Of a stretch of DNA of 64,000 bases, positions 17,384-26,280 are shown one piece after another; the first letter of the stretch is position 1, and each line of letters begins with the position of its first letter. The DNA is taken from NCBI RefSeq assembly GCF_003075415.1, contig NZ_QDAH01000012.1:1-64000 (forward strand). The letters are read 5' to 3'. Both the position numbers and the translations under genes were made by a program. Under the pieces are notes generated by a model. It made no database searches, had not been told where the DNA came from, and saw nothing but the letters and a program-made list of their open reading frames with translations. The DNA comes from Microvirga sp. KLBC 81 (GTDB lineage Bacteria; Pseudomonadota; Alphaproteobacteria; Rhizobiales; Beijerinckiaceae).

Positions 17384-20151
17384 AATGGGTTCCAGGGACC
17401 GTTCCACCACACCCCGTGAACGGTCCGCATGAACGGACGCGGATCATCAGGGGCTACGCACCAGACCTCCATGTGGTCGTCGTTGCGAGACAGGGTTGCA
17501 AGCGGTGTCCGCTCCGGAATGGGCATCGGACCGACCGTGTACCAAGGTTCCCATGATCCATTCCACCACACGCCGTGCAGCCGATCATCGTCGCCGACAC
17601 ACCAGACCTCCATATAGTGTTCGTTGCGGGACAGGACCCCCAATGGAGCGCCCGGCGGGAACGAGAACGGTCCTGGGAGGGTGTACCAAGGCTGCCAGTT
17701 GTCATGCCACCAGACCCCGTGGAGCCGGTCGTCGGTGCCGATGCTCCAGACCTCCATGTGGTCTTCGTACCGACCCAGCATCGCAAGATGCCCACCAGGC
17801 ACCAGGCCGAAGCCCCCGGGCGGCGTTGGTAGCGAATACCATCCGTTCCAGTTCCCGTTCCACCAGTTGCCGCGCAGCGTCCCGGTCCCGTCGATGCCCC
17901 AAATTTCCATGTGGCGGTCATGACGGCAGTGCGAGGCAAGCGGCGCACCCGCCGGGAAGGTCGCCCCAGGCAGCGCATACCAGCCCTGCCAGTTGGTGCC
18001 GTCCCACCAGATCGCATGGACCTGCCCATCGGCCGCCACGACCCACACCTCCATGTGATCCCTGACGCGGGAGCGGACGGCGAGCGGGGCTCCGGGGGGC
18101 AAGCCGGCGGCGGGCGCCCCGAGCGTGCCCCACTGCTGCCAGTTGCTGCCGTCCCACCAGATGTGTCGGAGCACGCCGTCCTCGGAGATGCCGAACACCT
18201 CCATGTGGTCCTCGTGCCGCCCGAGCACTGCAAGGTGCCCGCGCGGCGGGAACCGGACCCCTGGGTTAGGCAGGGAGTACCATTCGTGCCAGGCGCCGTT
18301 CCACCAGTTGCCGCGGACCGTGCCGGAGGCGTCCACCACCCACAGCTCCATGTGGTCATCATGGCGCTTGTGTGATGCGATCGGCGTGCGGTCGAGAACG
18401 GTGAACCGATGGGGGGAGATCAGGGCGATCCAGCTCGCCTCGGACGGGACGCCGTCGCGGTTCAGGATGAACAGCATGTAGTATCCCTGGGGCGCGAGGG
18501 AATGGGGGAAGCCTCCGTCCGGTGCCGTCACCTCGAGCCTGCCGCCGTGGCCGGGAATGCGCGAGAAGGACAGCTCAATGACCCGCTGTTCCGTGTCGGT
18601 CTGGTGCGTGACGGCCATGGGCCTCACCAGCACGACCTTCGCAATGGTGTCGGCCTGCCGCGTATCGATGTGGAAGGTTTCCCCATGGTGAACCGCTTGC
18701 GGGGCGGAGGAGATGACAGGTCTCGGACCATGAAACAGATACGGTGGACTGAAGATCTCGATCTGCGGAGTGCCGTCGCCCCCAGCCACCATCACTTTGC
18801 CGCTAGGGAGCAGGAGCGAAACCGAATGGTAGGTGCGGATGTAGAGCATCCTCTCCATCGGGAGCCAGTCGTCCTGATCCGGAAGGTACAGGGCGCAAGG
18901 CGAGAACTGCGTATCGATCCCGCCGCTGACGAACACGGTGCCGTCCGGGAGAAGTACCGCATTGCACTGCCGCCTGGATTGCTTGTCCGGCATCGGCTTC
19001 GGCATGTTCCAAGCGGACGATGGCGTTAGGTTGGAGACATCGATGATCTCGTAGGTGTCGTTGTCCGTGCTGCTGGCGCCACCGACGACGAGAATCCGGA
19101 CATTCGTCGACATCGCCCGCAAGAGCATGACCGACATGCCCTTCACACGGTTGGTCGCTGCCGGCGTGATGTTTGTCCACGTGCCCGACTGCGAACCCGC
19201 GACAGGCGCTGAGAATGCGAAGAAGCCCGACTCGTTGTCCGGGGTGGCAGGCTGGGCGCCGGCGCTTCCCCATCCCGTGCGCGAGTAGAACACGGTGTGG
19301 TTGGGCAGCAGGTGGAAGCCGGGGTACAGGTTCGGGAAGCCACGGGAGTCGCCGGTGATGTCATCAAAACGGTCCCGCGCCTCGTTGTAGACCTCCATGT
19401 CGCCGTCGCCGTCGCCGCAGGTGATGAGACACCGGAAATCGCCAAGCGTCACGACGGTAGGATACCAGCGGTACCCGTGATGCATGTCTCCCGCCGTCCG
19501 GGTCCAGGACCGTGCCACGGGATCGAACTTGAAGCCTGCCACCGCGCCGGGGGTCACGTTCCGATCACCGCCGCCGCCGACGACCAGCAGCCTGCCGTCG
19601 GACAGGAACGAGTGGCCGCCGCAGAAGAGGGCATAGTCGGGATTCGAGACTGGATACTCGAACTTGGGACTCGACTCGTCGGTTGGATCCCAGATGGGAG
19701 TAGGCCATCCCTCGCTGTCATAGTCGGCGGGAATGAACAGGACCTTGCCGGTGTGCAGAAGGGCAGCGTGGGCCACATCCATGGCACGCCCGTCGGGGTG
19801 CCGTGTGTTGTAGTCGAGAATGCGCCACTGCCCGTAGGCTGCGGGCCCGAAGTGCTCATGAAGCGTGTGAATGTGCGCCGAGGTCAGTCCGTCGATCTCG
19901 AGAAGCTGACGAAGGTCGTGAAAACCATAGGCGCCGAGCGACTCCCTATGGTCGAAGACCGTTCTCGCGAGGCGCTCGTCGAAGATCGGCTGAGCTATGC
20001 GACGTCGACCCCGGCCGTGCGAAACCGATTGGATGGCCTCCATGAGATCGCTGGGTCGACCGGCCGAGTTGAGGAACTCCAGTATCCTGCGATGGACGCG
20101 CGGCGGGATATCGAGGCCCGCGAGGGCCTTCACCTGCATTTCCATGATCAT
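17368..20151 (-). CDS. Predicted copper-radical oxidase (galactose/glyoxal-oxidase-like) fused to a seven-repeat PLL-like propeller
   Basis: A 927-residue multidomain protein. Residues about 12-100 contain a helix-hairpin-helix-like segment (FDERLARTVFDHRESLGAYG, LRQLLEIDGLTSAHIHTL). Residues about 105-580 form a kelch propeller plus C-terminal sheet domain of the galactose/glyoxal oxidase type, with the expected active-site pattern: Cys177 in FCGGHSFLSDGRLLV, Tyr230 in RWYPT, Tyr441-His442 in RTYHS and His515 in VTHQTD. Residues about 595-927 are seven tandem repeats of about 47 residues, each opening with HMEVW or a near variant and containing WW(N/D/H), like PLL/DUF346 lectin-type propellers. 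No signal peptide is visible although this enzyme class is usually extracellular. It is convergent with the copper-efflux operon. Confidence 0.8.
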   Translation of the reverse strand: MIMEMQVKALAGLDIPPRVHRRILEFLNSAGRPSDLMEAIQSVSHGRGRRRIAQPIFDERLARTVFDHRESLGAYGFHDLRQLLEIDGLTSAHIHTLHEHFGPAAYGQWRILDYNTRHPDGRAMDVAHAALLHTGKVLFIPADYDSEGWPTPIWDPTDESSPKFEYPVSNPDYALFCGGHSFLSDGRLLVVGGGGDRNVTPGAVAGFKFDPVARSWTRTAGDMHHGYRWYPTVVTLGDFRCLITCGDGDGDMEVYNEARDRFDDITGDSRGFPNLYPGFHLLPNHTVFYSRTGWGSAGAQPATPDNESGFFAFSAPVAGSQSGTWTNITPAATNRVKGMSVMLLRAMSTNVRILVVGGASSTDNDTYEIIDVSNLTPSSAWNMPKPMPDKQSRRQCNAVLLPDGTVFVSGGIDTQFSPCALYLPDQDDWLPMERMLYIRTYHSVSLLLPSGKVMVAGGDGTPQIEIFSPPYLFHGPRPVISSAPQAVHHGETFHIDTRQADTIAKVVLVRPMAVTHQTDTEQRVIELSFSRIPGHGGRLEVTAPDGGFPHSLAPQGYYMLFILNRDGVPSEASWIALISPHRFTVLDRTPIASHKRHDDHMELWVVDASGTVRGNWWNGAWHEWYSLPNPGVRFPPRGHLAVLGRHEDHMEVFGISEDGVLRHIWWDGSNWQQWGTLGAPAAGLPPGAPLAVRSRVRDHMEVWVVAADGQVHAIWWDGTNWQGWYALPGATFPAGAPLASHCRHDRHMEIWGIDGTGTLRGNWWNGNWNGWYSLPTPPGGFGLVPGGHLAMLGRYEDHMEVWSIGTDDRLHGVWWHDNWQPWYTLPGPFSFPPGAPLGVLSRNEHYMEVWCVGDDDRLHGVWWNGSWEPWYTVGPMPIPERTPLATLSRNDDHMEVWCVAPDDPRPFMRTVHGVWWNGPWNPFYRLG
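17380..18365 (-). repeat. Seven in-frame tandem repeats of about 141 bases coding propeller blades
   Basis: The codons for HMEVW-type motifs recur seven times at intervals of roughly 140-150 bases (for example CACCTCCATGTGATC and CAGACCTCCATGTGG on the plus strand). Divergence between units is clear, so the array is an old protein repeat and not a recent expansion or a CRISPR. Confidence 0.75.
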
Positions 20152-20491
20152 CAGCTCCTCTGTGGCGGTCTCTTCGCGGTTGATGCCTCCTCGTCGGGAT
20201 CATCGAGCCAGCGGCGGCGACGAGCCCCGGGTCCGAATCGAGCTGATGTTTGGGCCAGTGTGCCGCCGAATGGGTGCGGAATTGTGATTGAAAGCCAGCA
20301 AGGAGGAAGATATGCGACCGCTGCTGGTCAACGCTCCGCAATCCACGCCGTGGGTTCGCCTGCCAACGTCCCTCGCTTGCCGCGTGGAACGCGATTGCGG
20401 CTCCGGCAGGGGTATGGGCGATCCCGCCGTGGCCGGTCACGACCGCTGCCGAAGGTGCAATCTCATGACTTGCCCAATGAGGGTCGTTGCC
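20152..20491. other. Stretch without a recognised gene
   Basis: It lies upstream of the oxidase-lectin gene and downstream of a cyclase gene on the same strand. Short ORFs on both strands are not protein-like. The promoter of the oxidase gene is presumably here, but no clear box could be picked. Confidence 0.35.
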
Positions 20492-21862
20492 TCACCTGCA
20501 CCAGACCCCGACCGGGATGCTTCGGCCCCTCAACGTGCGTAGCCCAGCGAACCGAAAGGCATCGACAACGGACGGATCACCTGCCGCCTCGCGAGCTTTT
20601 GCCATGAGGGCCTCGCTGGCGACGACGTCACAGCCCAGTTCACGCGTGACGCCCTGGAGGCGGCTGGCCGTGTTGACCGTGTCGCCCACGACCGTGAACG
20701 CCATCGAGCGCTCGGAGCCGATGTCGCCCATAACGACCGGACCATAGTGAAGGCCGACGCCGATCTCGATGTCCTCTTGGCCACGGCGCGAACGCTCGTC
20801 ATTCCACCGCTCGACCTCAGCCAGCATGGCCTGGGCGCAGGCGAGCGCCCGGACGGCGTCGTCCGAAGCGGGATCGGGAACGCCGAACGTGACCAGCAGG
20901 GCATCGCCGATGAACTTCTCCAGCGTCCCGCCGTGCGCGAAGACGATGCTCTCCATCCGGGCATGGAACCCGCGCAGGAGCTGCATGACCTCCTCGGGAG
21001 CAAGCCGCTCGGAAAGTGTCGTGAAGCCCTTGATGTCCGCGAAGAGCACGGCCACCTCCTGCCGCCGGTCCCCGCCGAATGGCTGGTCGGAACGGGCAAG
21101 CCGCTCCACGACGCGGGGCGAGAAGTAGCGGGCGAGGTTGGCTTGCCGACGCTCGGCGCTGGCACGGGTGAGCGCCAGACGGCGTGAGCGTTCGACCGCC
21201 GCCGTGAGCGCCGCCGCCACCAGAAGCAGTACGAGGGCTTCGGAGTACCATTGCCCGATATGCACAAAGGCGAGATCGCGAAACGCTTCGACGGAGTTCG
21301 CGACGATGCTCCCCGACATGCTCGGAACGCCGATGCGGATGTCGGGGTCAAGGAAGGCAACGACGAGGGGAATGGACCAGCCCAGCACCGCACAGACCCC
21401 GGACCACATCAACAGGAGGGGATCGAGAGCAAAGGCGCGCAGGGCCAGCAGGAACACGAACCAGAGGACCAGTCCCCCCTTGAGAGTCATGGTGATCGGG
21501 ATCGTGCCTTCGAGCCAGGGGTTGGGCAGGGTCAGGACGACGCCAAGAATCACGCTGTCGAGCAGGGCAAACGCCATGGCAATGCCGCGTGGATGGCGGT
21601 GTCGCTTCAGGATCGCGAACTCGGCCAAACCGGAGGCGAGGACGGCTCCCACCGCCGCGAGGTTGAACACGGCGGCCCAGCCGACGTGGAACAGGTCGTG
21701 CCCGAGCCAAAGGAATGCCACCGCGAGAAGCCCGATGCGGACCTTGGCGGCAAGGCGGAGCCCTTCCTGCTCCTCGAGGCGCAGATAGGCAGCCACGCGA
21801 TCCGGCAGGGGCGCAGCTCTGAATGTGCCCAGGAATGGCACCGCACCGGCGAGATTGATCAT
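20492..21862 (-). CDS. Membrane class III adenylate/guanylate cyclase
   Basis: A 456-residue protein with about six hydrophobic segments in residues 40-225 and a C-terminal class III cyclase domain (about 265-440). Metal-binding aspartates are Asp276 in LFADIKGFT and Asp320 in EKFIGDALLVTFG. Lys316, plus the Asp, Asn and Arg of VVGDTVNTASRLQ, complete the substrate and transition-state set, so it should be active. Which nucleotide it uses and what the membrane part senses are unknown. AAGGA lies about eight bases before the ATG. A second cyclase gene begins 2.5 kb upstream on the same strand, separated by noncoding sequence. Confidence 0.9.
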   Translation of the reverse strand: MINLAGAVPFLGTFRAAPLPDRVAAYLRLEEQEGLRLAAKVRIGLLAVAFLWLGHDLFHVGWAAVFNLAAVGAVLASGLAEFAILKRHRHPRGIAMAFALLDSVILGVVLTLPNPWLEGTIPITMTLKGGLVLWFVFLLALRAFALDPLLLMWSGVCAVLGWSIPLVVAFLDPDIRIGVPSMSGSIVANSVEAFRDLAFVHIGQWYSEALVLLLVAAALTAAVERSRRLALTRASAERRQANLARYFSPRVVERLARSDQPFGGDRRQEVAVLFADIKGFTTLSERLAPEEVMQLLRGFHARMESIVFAHGGTLEKFIGDALLVTFGVPDPASDDAVRALACAQAMLAEVERWNDERSRRGQEDIEIGVGLHYGPVVMGDIGSERSMAFTVVGDTVNTASRLQGVTRELGCDVVASEALMAKAREAAGDPSVVDAFRFAGLRTLRGRSIPVGVWCR

Positions 21863-22439
21863 TGTGACGTCCTTACCTCGTTCGCCTCTGGAAGCATGGC
21901 TCCAGTACCCTGGATAGTACCTGAAGGCTGTGGTGTTCGTTCAGTTTTCGCCGGACGAAACCATTGCTTGCCTGGCGGAAAAGGGGCCCCGAACGACGCA
22001 AAGCCTGGGCTAGTTGCGTGTCCACTTCTGCGCCGACCCTCGACGTGCGGACGTAACTGTTGCCAGGCGGCTGACGCCAGAGGGCGATATCCTCTTCGTT
22101 CGCATGACGACACCAGGACTTCTGTCCGCCATCCGCCGTCCCGCCCCGGTTTCAAGGCTTCCGTGTAATCTATGAAACCGTAGCCGCGCTGAAAGTCGAA
22201 TAGCCTGGACCTAGGCTTTGCCGAAGGAACCGCTAGGAAGGTTTTCGTGCTCTCTGTAAGAATTTCTCTTCAGAAGCACGATAAGGGCGCACGATATGTC
22301 TGAGACTGGACCTCATCGGCTGTTCAATCGGGCCAGGAGGATGATCGCCAGAGCATTTTTCGGTGAAGTGGCTCCGGTTCACCGTCAAAAAAAGCGGCCC
22401 GGCAAAGACGAGAGCTGATTCGAGGCCAATGGAAACAGC
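21863..22439. other. Stretch without a recognised gene
   Basis: Intergenic sequence between the two cyclase genes, ending in a family 1 repeat. Candidate ORFs (such as minus-strand 22155-21859) have no family features or binding site. I see only the promoter region of the downstream cyclase. Confidence 0.35.
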
Positions 22440-22580
22440 TCTACAGCCTCGGACGTGAAAAGTGGCTTTGCACTTTTGGGACCCATCCGATGCTTTCTCC
22501 TTGAATGAGAGCATCGTTTGCGCGGAAAACCGGGTCCACTTTTCGCTGACGCGGGCCTTCGGTTCCGCACGATGCTCTAA
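22440..22580 (-). repeat. Intergenic palindromic repeat, family 1, copy E
   Basis: Full-length reversed copy of about 140 bases between the two cyclase genes. It begins TCTACAGCCTCGGACGTG and ends GGTTCCGCACGATGCTCTAA on the plus strand. Confidence 0.85.
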
Positions 22581-22709
22581 TGTCCCTGAAGCGCGTCACA
22601 GGGGACCGCGGGCGCCTCTATGGATCTTGAACGAAATCGGGGACTTAAGCGGAAAATGAGAGAGACCCCTCCGTCTCCGCCACTTCCTTCTTTTAAGCTA
22701 TGGCAACCT

Positions 22710-24407
22710 TCAGCCGGAACGTGGGCTCGAGAGGGGCCGCGTGTCGGGGATGATCCATACATCGAGGGGCGCCGTGCGCCCTCTCATGGTGAGCGTCCGC
22801 CGCTTGTACCCGACCAGACGGAGTGCGGCCAGCCTGGCTAATTCATCGGATATGACGAGTTCGGCATCGAGCTCCTTGGCCAACTCCTCCAGCCGGCTTG
22901 CAGCATTGAGCGTATCCCCAACGGCTGTCAGGTTCGTCGCGTTGCCGTAGCCCATCTCGCCGACGATGGCAGGCCCGGCATGAAGGCTCATTGCGATCTG
23001 AAGGGGCTCATCGAGCTCACTGCCATAGGCTGCATTCAGATCCGCGACTCCTTGGCGGACGCGCAGGGCAGCCTCGACCGCCTGTCTTGATGCCTCCTCC
23101 GGATCCGTGGACAAGCCGAATAGTGCAAGCGCCCCGTCGCCGATGAACTTGTCGAGATGCCCACCGGTCTCGTCCACCGCGTGACCGACCACCTCGAAGT
23201 AGCGGTTGAGGAGGAAAACGGTGTCGAAGGGCAGGCGCCGTTCCGTTAGGCTGGTGAACCCGCGCAGGTCGCAGAACAGGACGGCGATCTCGCGTTCCTG
23301 CCCACGCGCAGCCCGGCTGCTCCCCTCGGTCATGGTAAGCCTGGTGCGCGCGGCGGACAGGACGGGCACGACAGAGACGTCGCGGGCAGGCCGGAATTGG
23401 CACCCGAGCCTGACATCCGGACCGGCCTTAATCCGGGCCAGAGTTGCTCGCTCTTGAGGTGTCGGGTCGGGCTGACCCTCGAGGCCTTCAAGAACCCGGA
23501 CACGGCAGGTCGAGCACCGGCCCCGCCCACCACACACGGACGGGTGCATGATCCCTGCTGTCCGGCTGGCTTCGAGGACGCTGAAGCCGCGCGGGACGCT
23601 GACAACCCGCCCTCCCGGATAGGTGATGCGAAGCCGCTGTGACCAGTTCCATGCCACACGGATTGCCCGTGCCGCGAGGGCTGCCCCAATCAAGGACCCA
23701 AAAGCGAGATAGAGGCTGGAGCGGATGGCGGACAGGCTCGCGTGGGCTGATGGCGGCCCCGGCGCGTTCAGCAGATCCGGATCGGCCGCAATGGTCTTGC
23801 CGGCCTCGGCGAACCCGAGCAAGGCCAGAAGAGGCACGAGAAGGGCGCCTGTGTAGGCTCCAAGAGCATATCGGTGGAACCAGGGCTTGGGGCGGAGCCA
23901 AAAGTAGACACCCAGGCATCCGTGCAGCCACGCGATGACGAGAGCGACCGCCTGACGAGCGCCGCTTTCGGGAGAAAGGGTCCACAGGTTCCGGATGACC
24001 TCAGGGTAGTCGGCTTCCCGCCCCGTGAGCGCCAGTTCGATCCGGGTCCCGGTCACGTGGGGAATGAGAAGAAACGGCAGCACCAGGCCGAGCGTCAGTT
24101 GCGCCGCCTCCCGGAACGGCATGCGCAGCGTCCGGCGGCGGTAGAGCGCCTGGAGCGCTAGCACGAAGTGCAGAAGGAGAGCGCCGTAAAGCAGGATTGT
24201 GCCGAGGGGGTTGCGCCAGAGCAGGTTGAACCACCGCCGCGCCTCCTCCATGGCGCCGACCGAGACGAGGCCGAGGGCATGGTTGCCGAAGTGGGTCACA
24301 AGGAATGCCCCGAGGATCAGGCCCGAGACCAGGCGCACCTCGCGCAGACGCACGGGGCTCTCGAAGGGGGGCGGGCTGGAGATTGGTCGCGTTGGGTTCA
24401 AACTCAT
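22710..24407 (-). CDS. Class III cyclase with cytochrome b-like membrane part and 2Fe-2S domain
   Basis: A 565-residue three-part protein. Residues about 22-250 hold six hydrophobic segments with histidines suited to heme ligation (His39 and His43 in VTHFGNH, His80, His117, His162), resembling succinate-dehydrogenase-type cytochrome b. Residues about 258-350 are a plant-type ferredoxin domain with Cys292, Cys298, Cys301 and Cys336 (VCGGRGRCSTC, RLGCQ). Residues about 370-550 are a class III cyclase domain with Asp380 in LFCDLRGFT, Lys and Asp in DKFIGDGALALFG, and the AVGDTLNAASRLE motif. The build suggests nucleotide signalling coupled to redox or quinone state. It stands alone with a weak ribosome binding site. 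Confidence 0.9.
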   Translation of the reverse strand: MSLNPTRPISSPPPFESPVRLREVRLVSGLILGAFLVTHFGNHALGLVSVGAMEEARRWFNLLWRNPLGTILLYGALLLHFVLALQALYRRRTLRMPFREAAQLTLGLVLPFLLIPHVTGTRIELALTGREADYPEVIRNLWTLSPESGARQAVALVIAWLHGCLGVYFWLRPKPWFHRYALGAYTGALLVPLLALLGFAEAGKTIAADPDLLNAPGPPSAHASLSAIRSSLYLAFGSLIGAALAARAIRVAWNWSQRLRITYPGGRVVSVPRGFSVLEASRTAGIMHPSVCGGRGRCSTCRVRVLEGLEGQPDPTPQERATLARIKAGPDVRLGCQFRPARDVSVVPVLSAARTRLTMTEGSSRAARGQEREIAVLFCDLRGFTSLTERRLPFDTVFLLNRYFEVVGHAVDETGGHLDKFIGDGALALFGLSTDPEEASRQAVEAALRVRQGVADLNAAYGSELDEPLQIAMSLHAGPAIVGEMGYGNATNLTAVGDTLNAASRLEELAKELDAELVISDELARLAALRLVGYKRRTLTMRGRTAPLDVWIIPDTRPLSSPRSG

Positions 24408-24608
24408 GGGGCAGCCACGCGAGGAAACAAAGGAGACATAGTCTGCCGCTGTGGCCTGATCAGGACGGAGCCGTGCGTCGTGCGGCCTGGCGCCGGTTTG
24501 GCCCCCCAGCCGAGGCCCCTGGCTCTTTGCCGTGACATTGATGCCAAGGAACTCGAAATGGGCAGAGACCCGAAGCGCCTCTGCCCTTTTGGCCGGGGCT
24601 CGCCCGGC

Positions 24609-25055
24609 TCACTCCGCCGGAGCCACGATCCCGCGGGATGAACCTCGGGAACCGACAAAGCGTGAAATGCTGAACACGCCGGCGCCGCTGACAAAATAGA
24701 ACAGCAGGCCGCCGATGATCGCCACGTTCTTGAAGAACTGGGTCTGCTGGGCCGCCTGAGCCTCTGCCGGGAACGTCCAGAAACTGTGGCTGATCAGAGT
24801 GGCAACGAGCGTGAAGGCGATCAGCAGCAGTGCGGTCAGGCGTGGAGCGACGCCCAGGATCAGCGCGATAGGCCCCAGGACCTCGGCCGCGACACCGAGG
24901 ACGGCCAGGAGATCGGGATAGGGCAGCCCCTTGCTGGCCAGCATCGCCGTAAAGCCGGACAGACCGAACAATTTGCCGATGCCGGCGGGCAGGAAAAGGG
25001 CCGCGACAGCCAGGCGGGCGGCAAGCAGCGCCACATCGTTCGTACGGGTGGTCAT
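24609..25055 (-). CDS. DoxX family membrane protein
   Basis: A 148-residue protein with four hydrophobic segments and the DoxX pattern: AARLAVAALFLPAGIGKLFG in the first helix, then GLPYPDLLAVLGVAAEVLGP, LILGVAPRLTALLLIAFTLV and a final segment after QTQFFKNVAIIGGLL. DoxX proteins are inner-membrane proteins linked loosely to quinone or redox stress functions; the exact role here is unknown. GGAG lies about seven bases before the ATG. It sits alone between the redox cyclase and the RpiR operon, on the same strand as both. Confidence 0.88.
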   Translation of the reverse strand: MTTRTNDVALLAARLAVAALFLPAGIGKLFGLSGFTAMLASKGLPYPDLLAVLGVAAEVLGPIALILGVAPRLTALLLIAFTLVATLISHSFWTFPAEAQAAQQTQFFKNVAIIGGLLFYFVSGAGVFSISRFVGSRGSSRGIVAPAE

Positions 25056-25323
25056 GAGTTCTCCGTCACTTGTAGAAAATCAAGGCACGATGCCTAAAAG
25101 GGACAATCAGCGTCGCTGCATTGCAGCAAGGCACCTCTTGGGTAGCATACGGTGGCTGGTTGGCCAGACATCTGGGGAGACACGTTTGCGTGAGACAACG
25201 GTCTGCGCTGCCAATCCTCCTTTGCAAGGCTGCAAACACAAAGGACCGGCTCTGAGAGCTCCTCTTCTATTACGGACCGCTAGAGCATCGGCACAGCTCG
25301 CCTCAGAGTTTGATCGATGCGCT

Positions 25324-26280
25324 TCAACTCCTGTCGGGATTCTTGTTGCTCAAGACCTGCTTCCAGCCCCAATGCAGCAACGAAGGATCGTCACTATCGA
25401 CGCCGTGGGTCAGCAGAATATCATGGATCTCGCCAAGGCGGCTCAGTGTTGCCGGGCCGCGCTTGAGACCGATGATCACCATCAGAATCTCGATCATCAG
25501 CAGCTGAACCACATAGGCATCACTCCCGACACGCATGGTCGCATCATGCGGAACGTCGATACCCAGCACGATGTCCGCCATGGAGGCGAGGGGAGTGTTT
25601 GTCTGGGTCAGCGCGATCACGGTCGCCCCATGCTCCTTGCCGACAGCGACAGCCTCCAGAAGGGCAGGCATGCGCCCGACATAGGAAATGGCGAACAGCA
25701 CATCCTCGTCGGTCTGGGTGGCACCTGCGACCAACTGGAGATGCGCGTCCGAGAAGGCATTCGCAGTGATGCCGAGCCTGAACAGGCGCGCCTGCATGTC
25801 GACCGCAAGGAAATTCGAGGTCGCCCCGGTTCCGAAGCAATCGACCCGACGGGCACGATGCATGGCCTCCGCTGCCTGCTCAACGTGGGCCGGGACGATT
25901 TGATGTTGCCAATCCGCCAGAACGGAGGTCACGCTGCCGACAACGTTACGAACCACGTCTGCGGTGCTGTCGCTCGCGGTCACGCTGCGATGCAGGTATG
26001 GTGCGCCGACTGCAAGGGCTCCCGCCAGTTTCAGCTTCAGATCACGCAGTCCGTCGCAGCCGATCATACGGGCGAAACGCACGATGGTAGGGGCGCTGAC
26101 GCCAGCCTTCGAGGCGAGTTCCTCCACATTGGCCTGCATAGCCCAATGCGGGTCTTCGAGGATCATTGCGGCGATGCGGCGCTGCCCGACCGACATGGCG
26201 CCGATATTGGCGTTGATGGATCGCAGAATATCGAAGCCCGCATCTGACGGTAGACCGGGGAGGGTGTCGGCGTGAGTCAT
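25324..26280 (-). CDS. RpiR/MurR family regulator of the peptide-ABC operon
   Basis: A 318-residue transcriptional regulator with an N-terminal helix-turn-helix (about residues 20-95: MSVGQRRIAAMILEDPHWAM, ELASKAGVSAPTIVRFARMI) and a C-terminal SIS domain (about 140-275: RVDCFGTGATSNFLAVDMQA, DVLFAISYVGRMPALLEAV), which in this family binds a sugar-phosphate-like or other small effector. It is the last gene of a six-gene operon: its ATG overlaps the preceding ABC ATPase stop by ATGA. It therefore probably controls this transporter and the divergent amidohydrolase genes. The effector is not evident. Confidence 0.9.
   Translation of the reverse strand: MTHADTLPGLPSDAGFDILRSINANIGAMSVGQRRIAAMILEDPHWAMQANVEELASKAGVSAPTIVRFARMIGCDGLRDLKLKLAGALAVGAPYLHRSVTASDSTADVVRNVVGSVTSVLADWQHQIVPAHVEQAAEAMHRARRVDCFGTGATSNFLAVDMQARLFRLGITANAFSDAHLQLVAGATQTDEDVLFAISYVGRMPALLEAVAVGKEHGATVIALTQTNTPLASMADIVLGIDVPHDATMRVGSDAYVVQLLMIEILMVIIGLKRGPATLSRLGEIHDILLTHGVDSDDPSLLHWGWKQVLSNKNPDRS

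Noticed and set aside
17380..18365. Regular repeats suggesting a CRISPR array
   Set aside because: The units are about 141 bases, in frame, diverged, and encode propeller blades; no identical repeats or spacer pattern.
19297..20607. 436-residue plus-strand ORF
   Set aside because: Antisense to the oxidase-lectin gene, no recognisable motif and no binding site.
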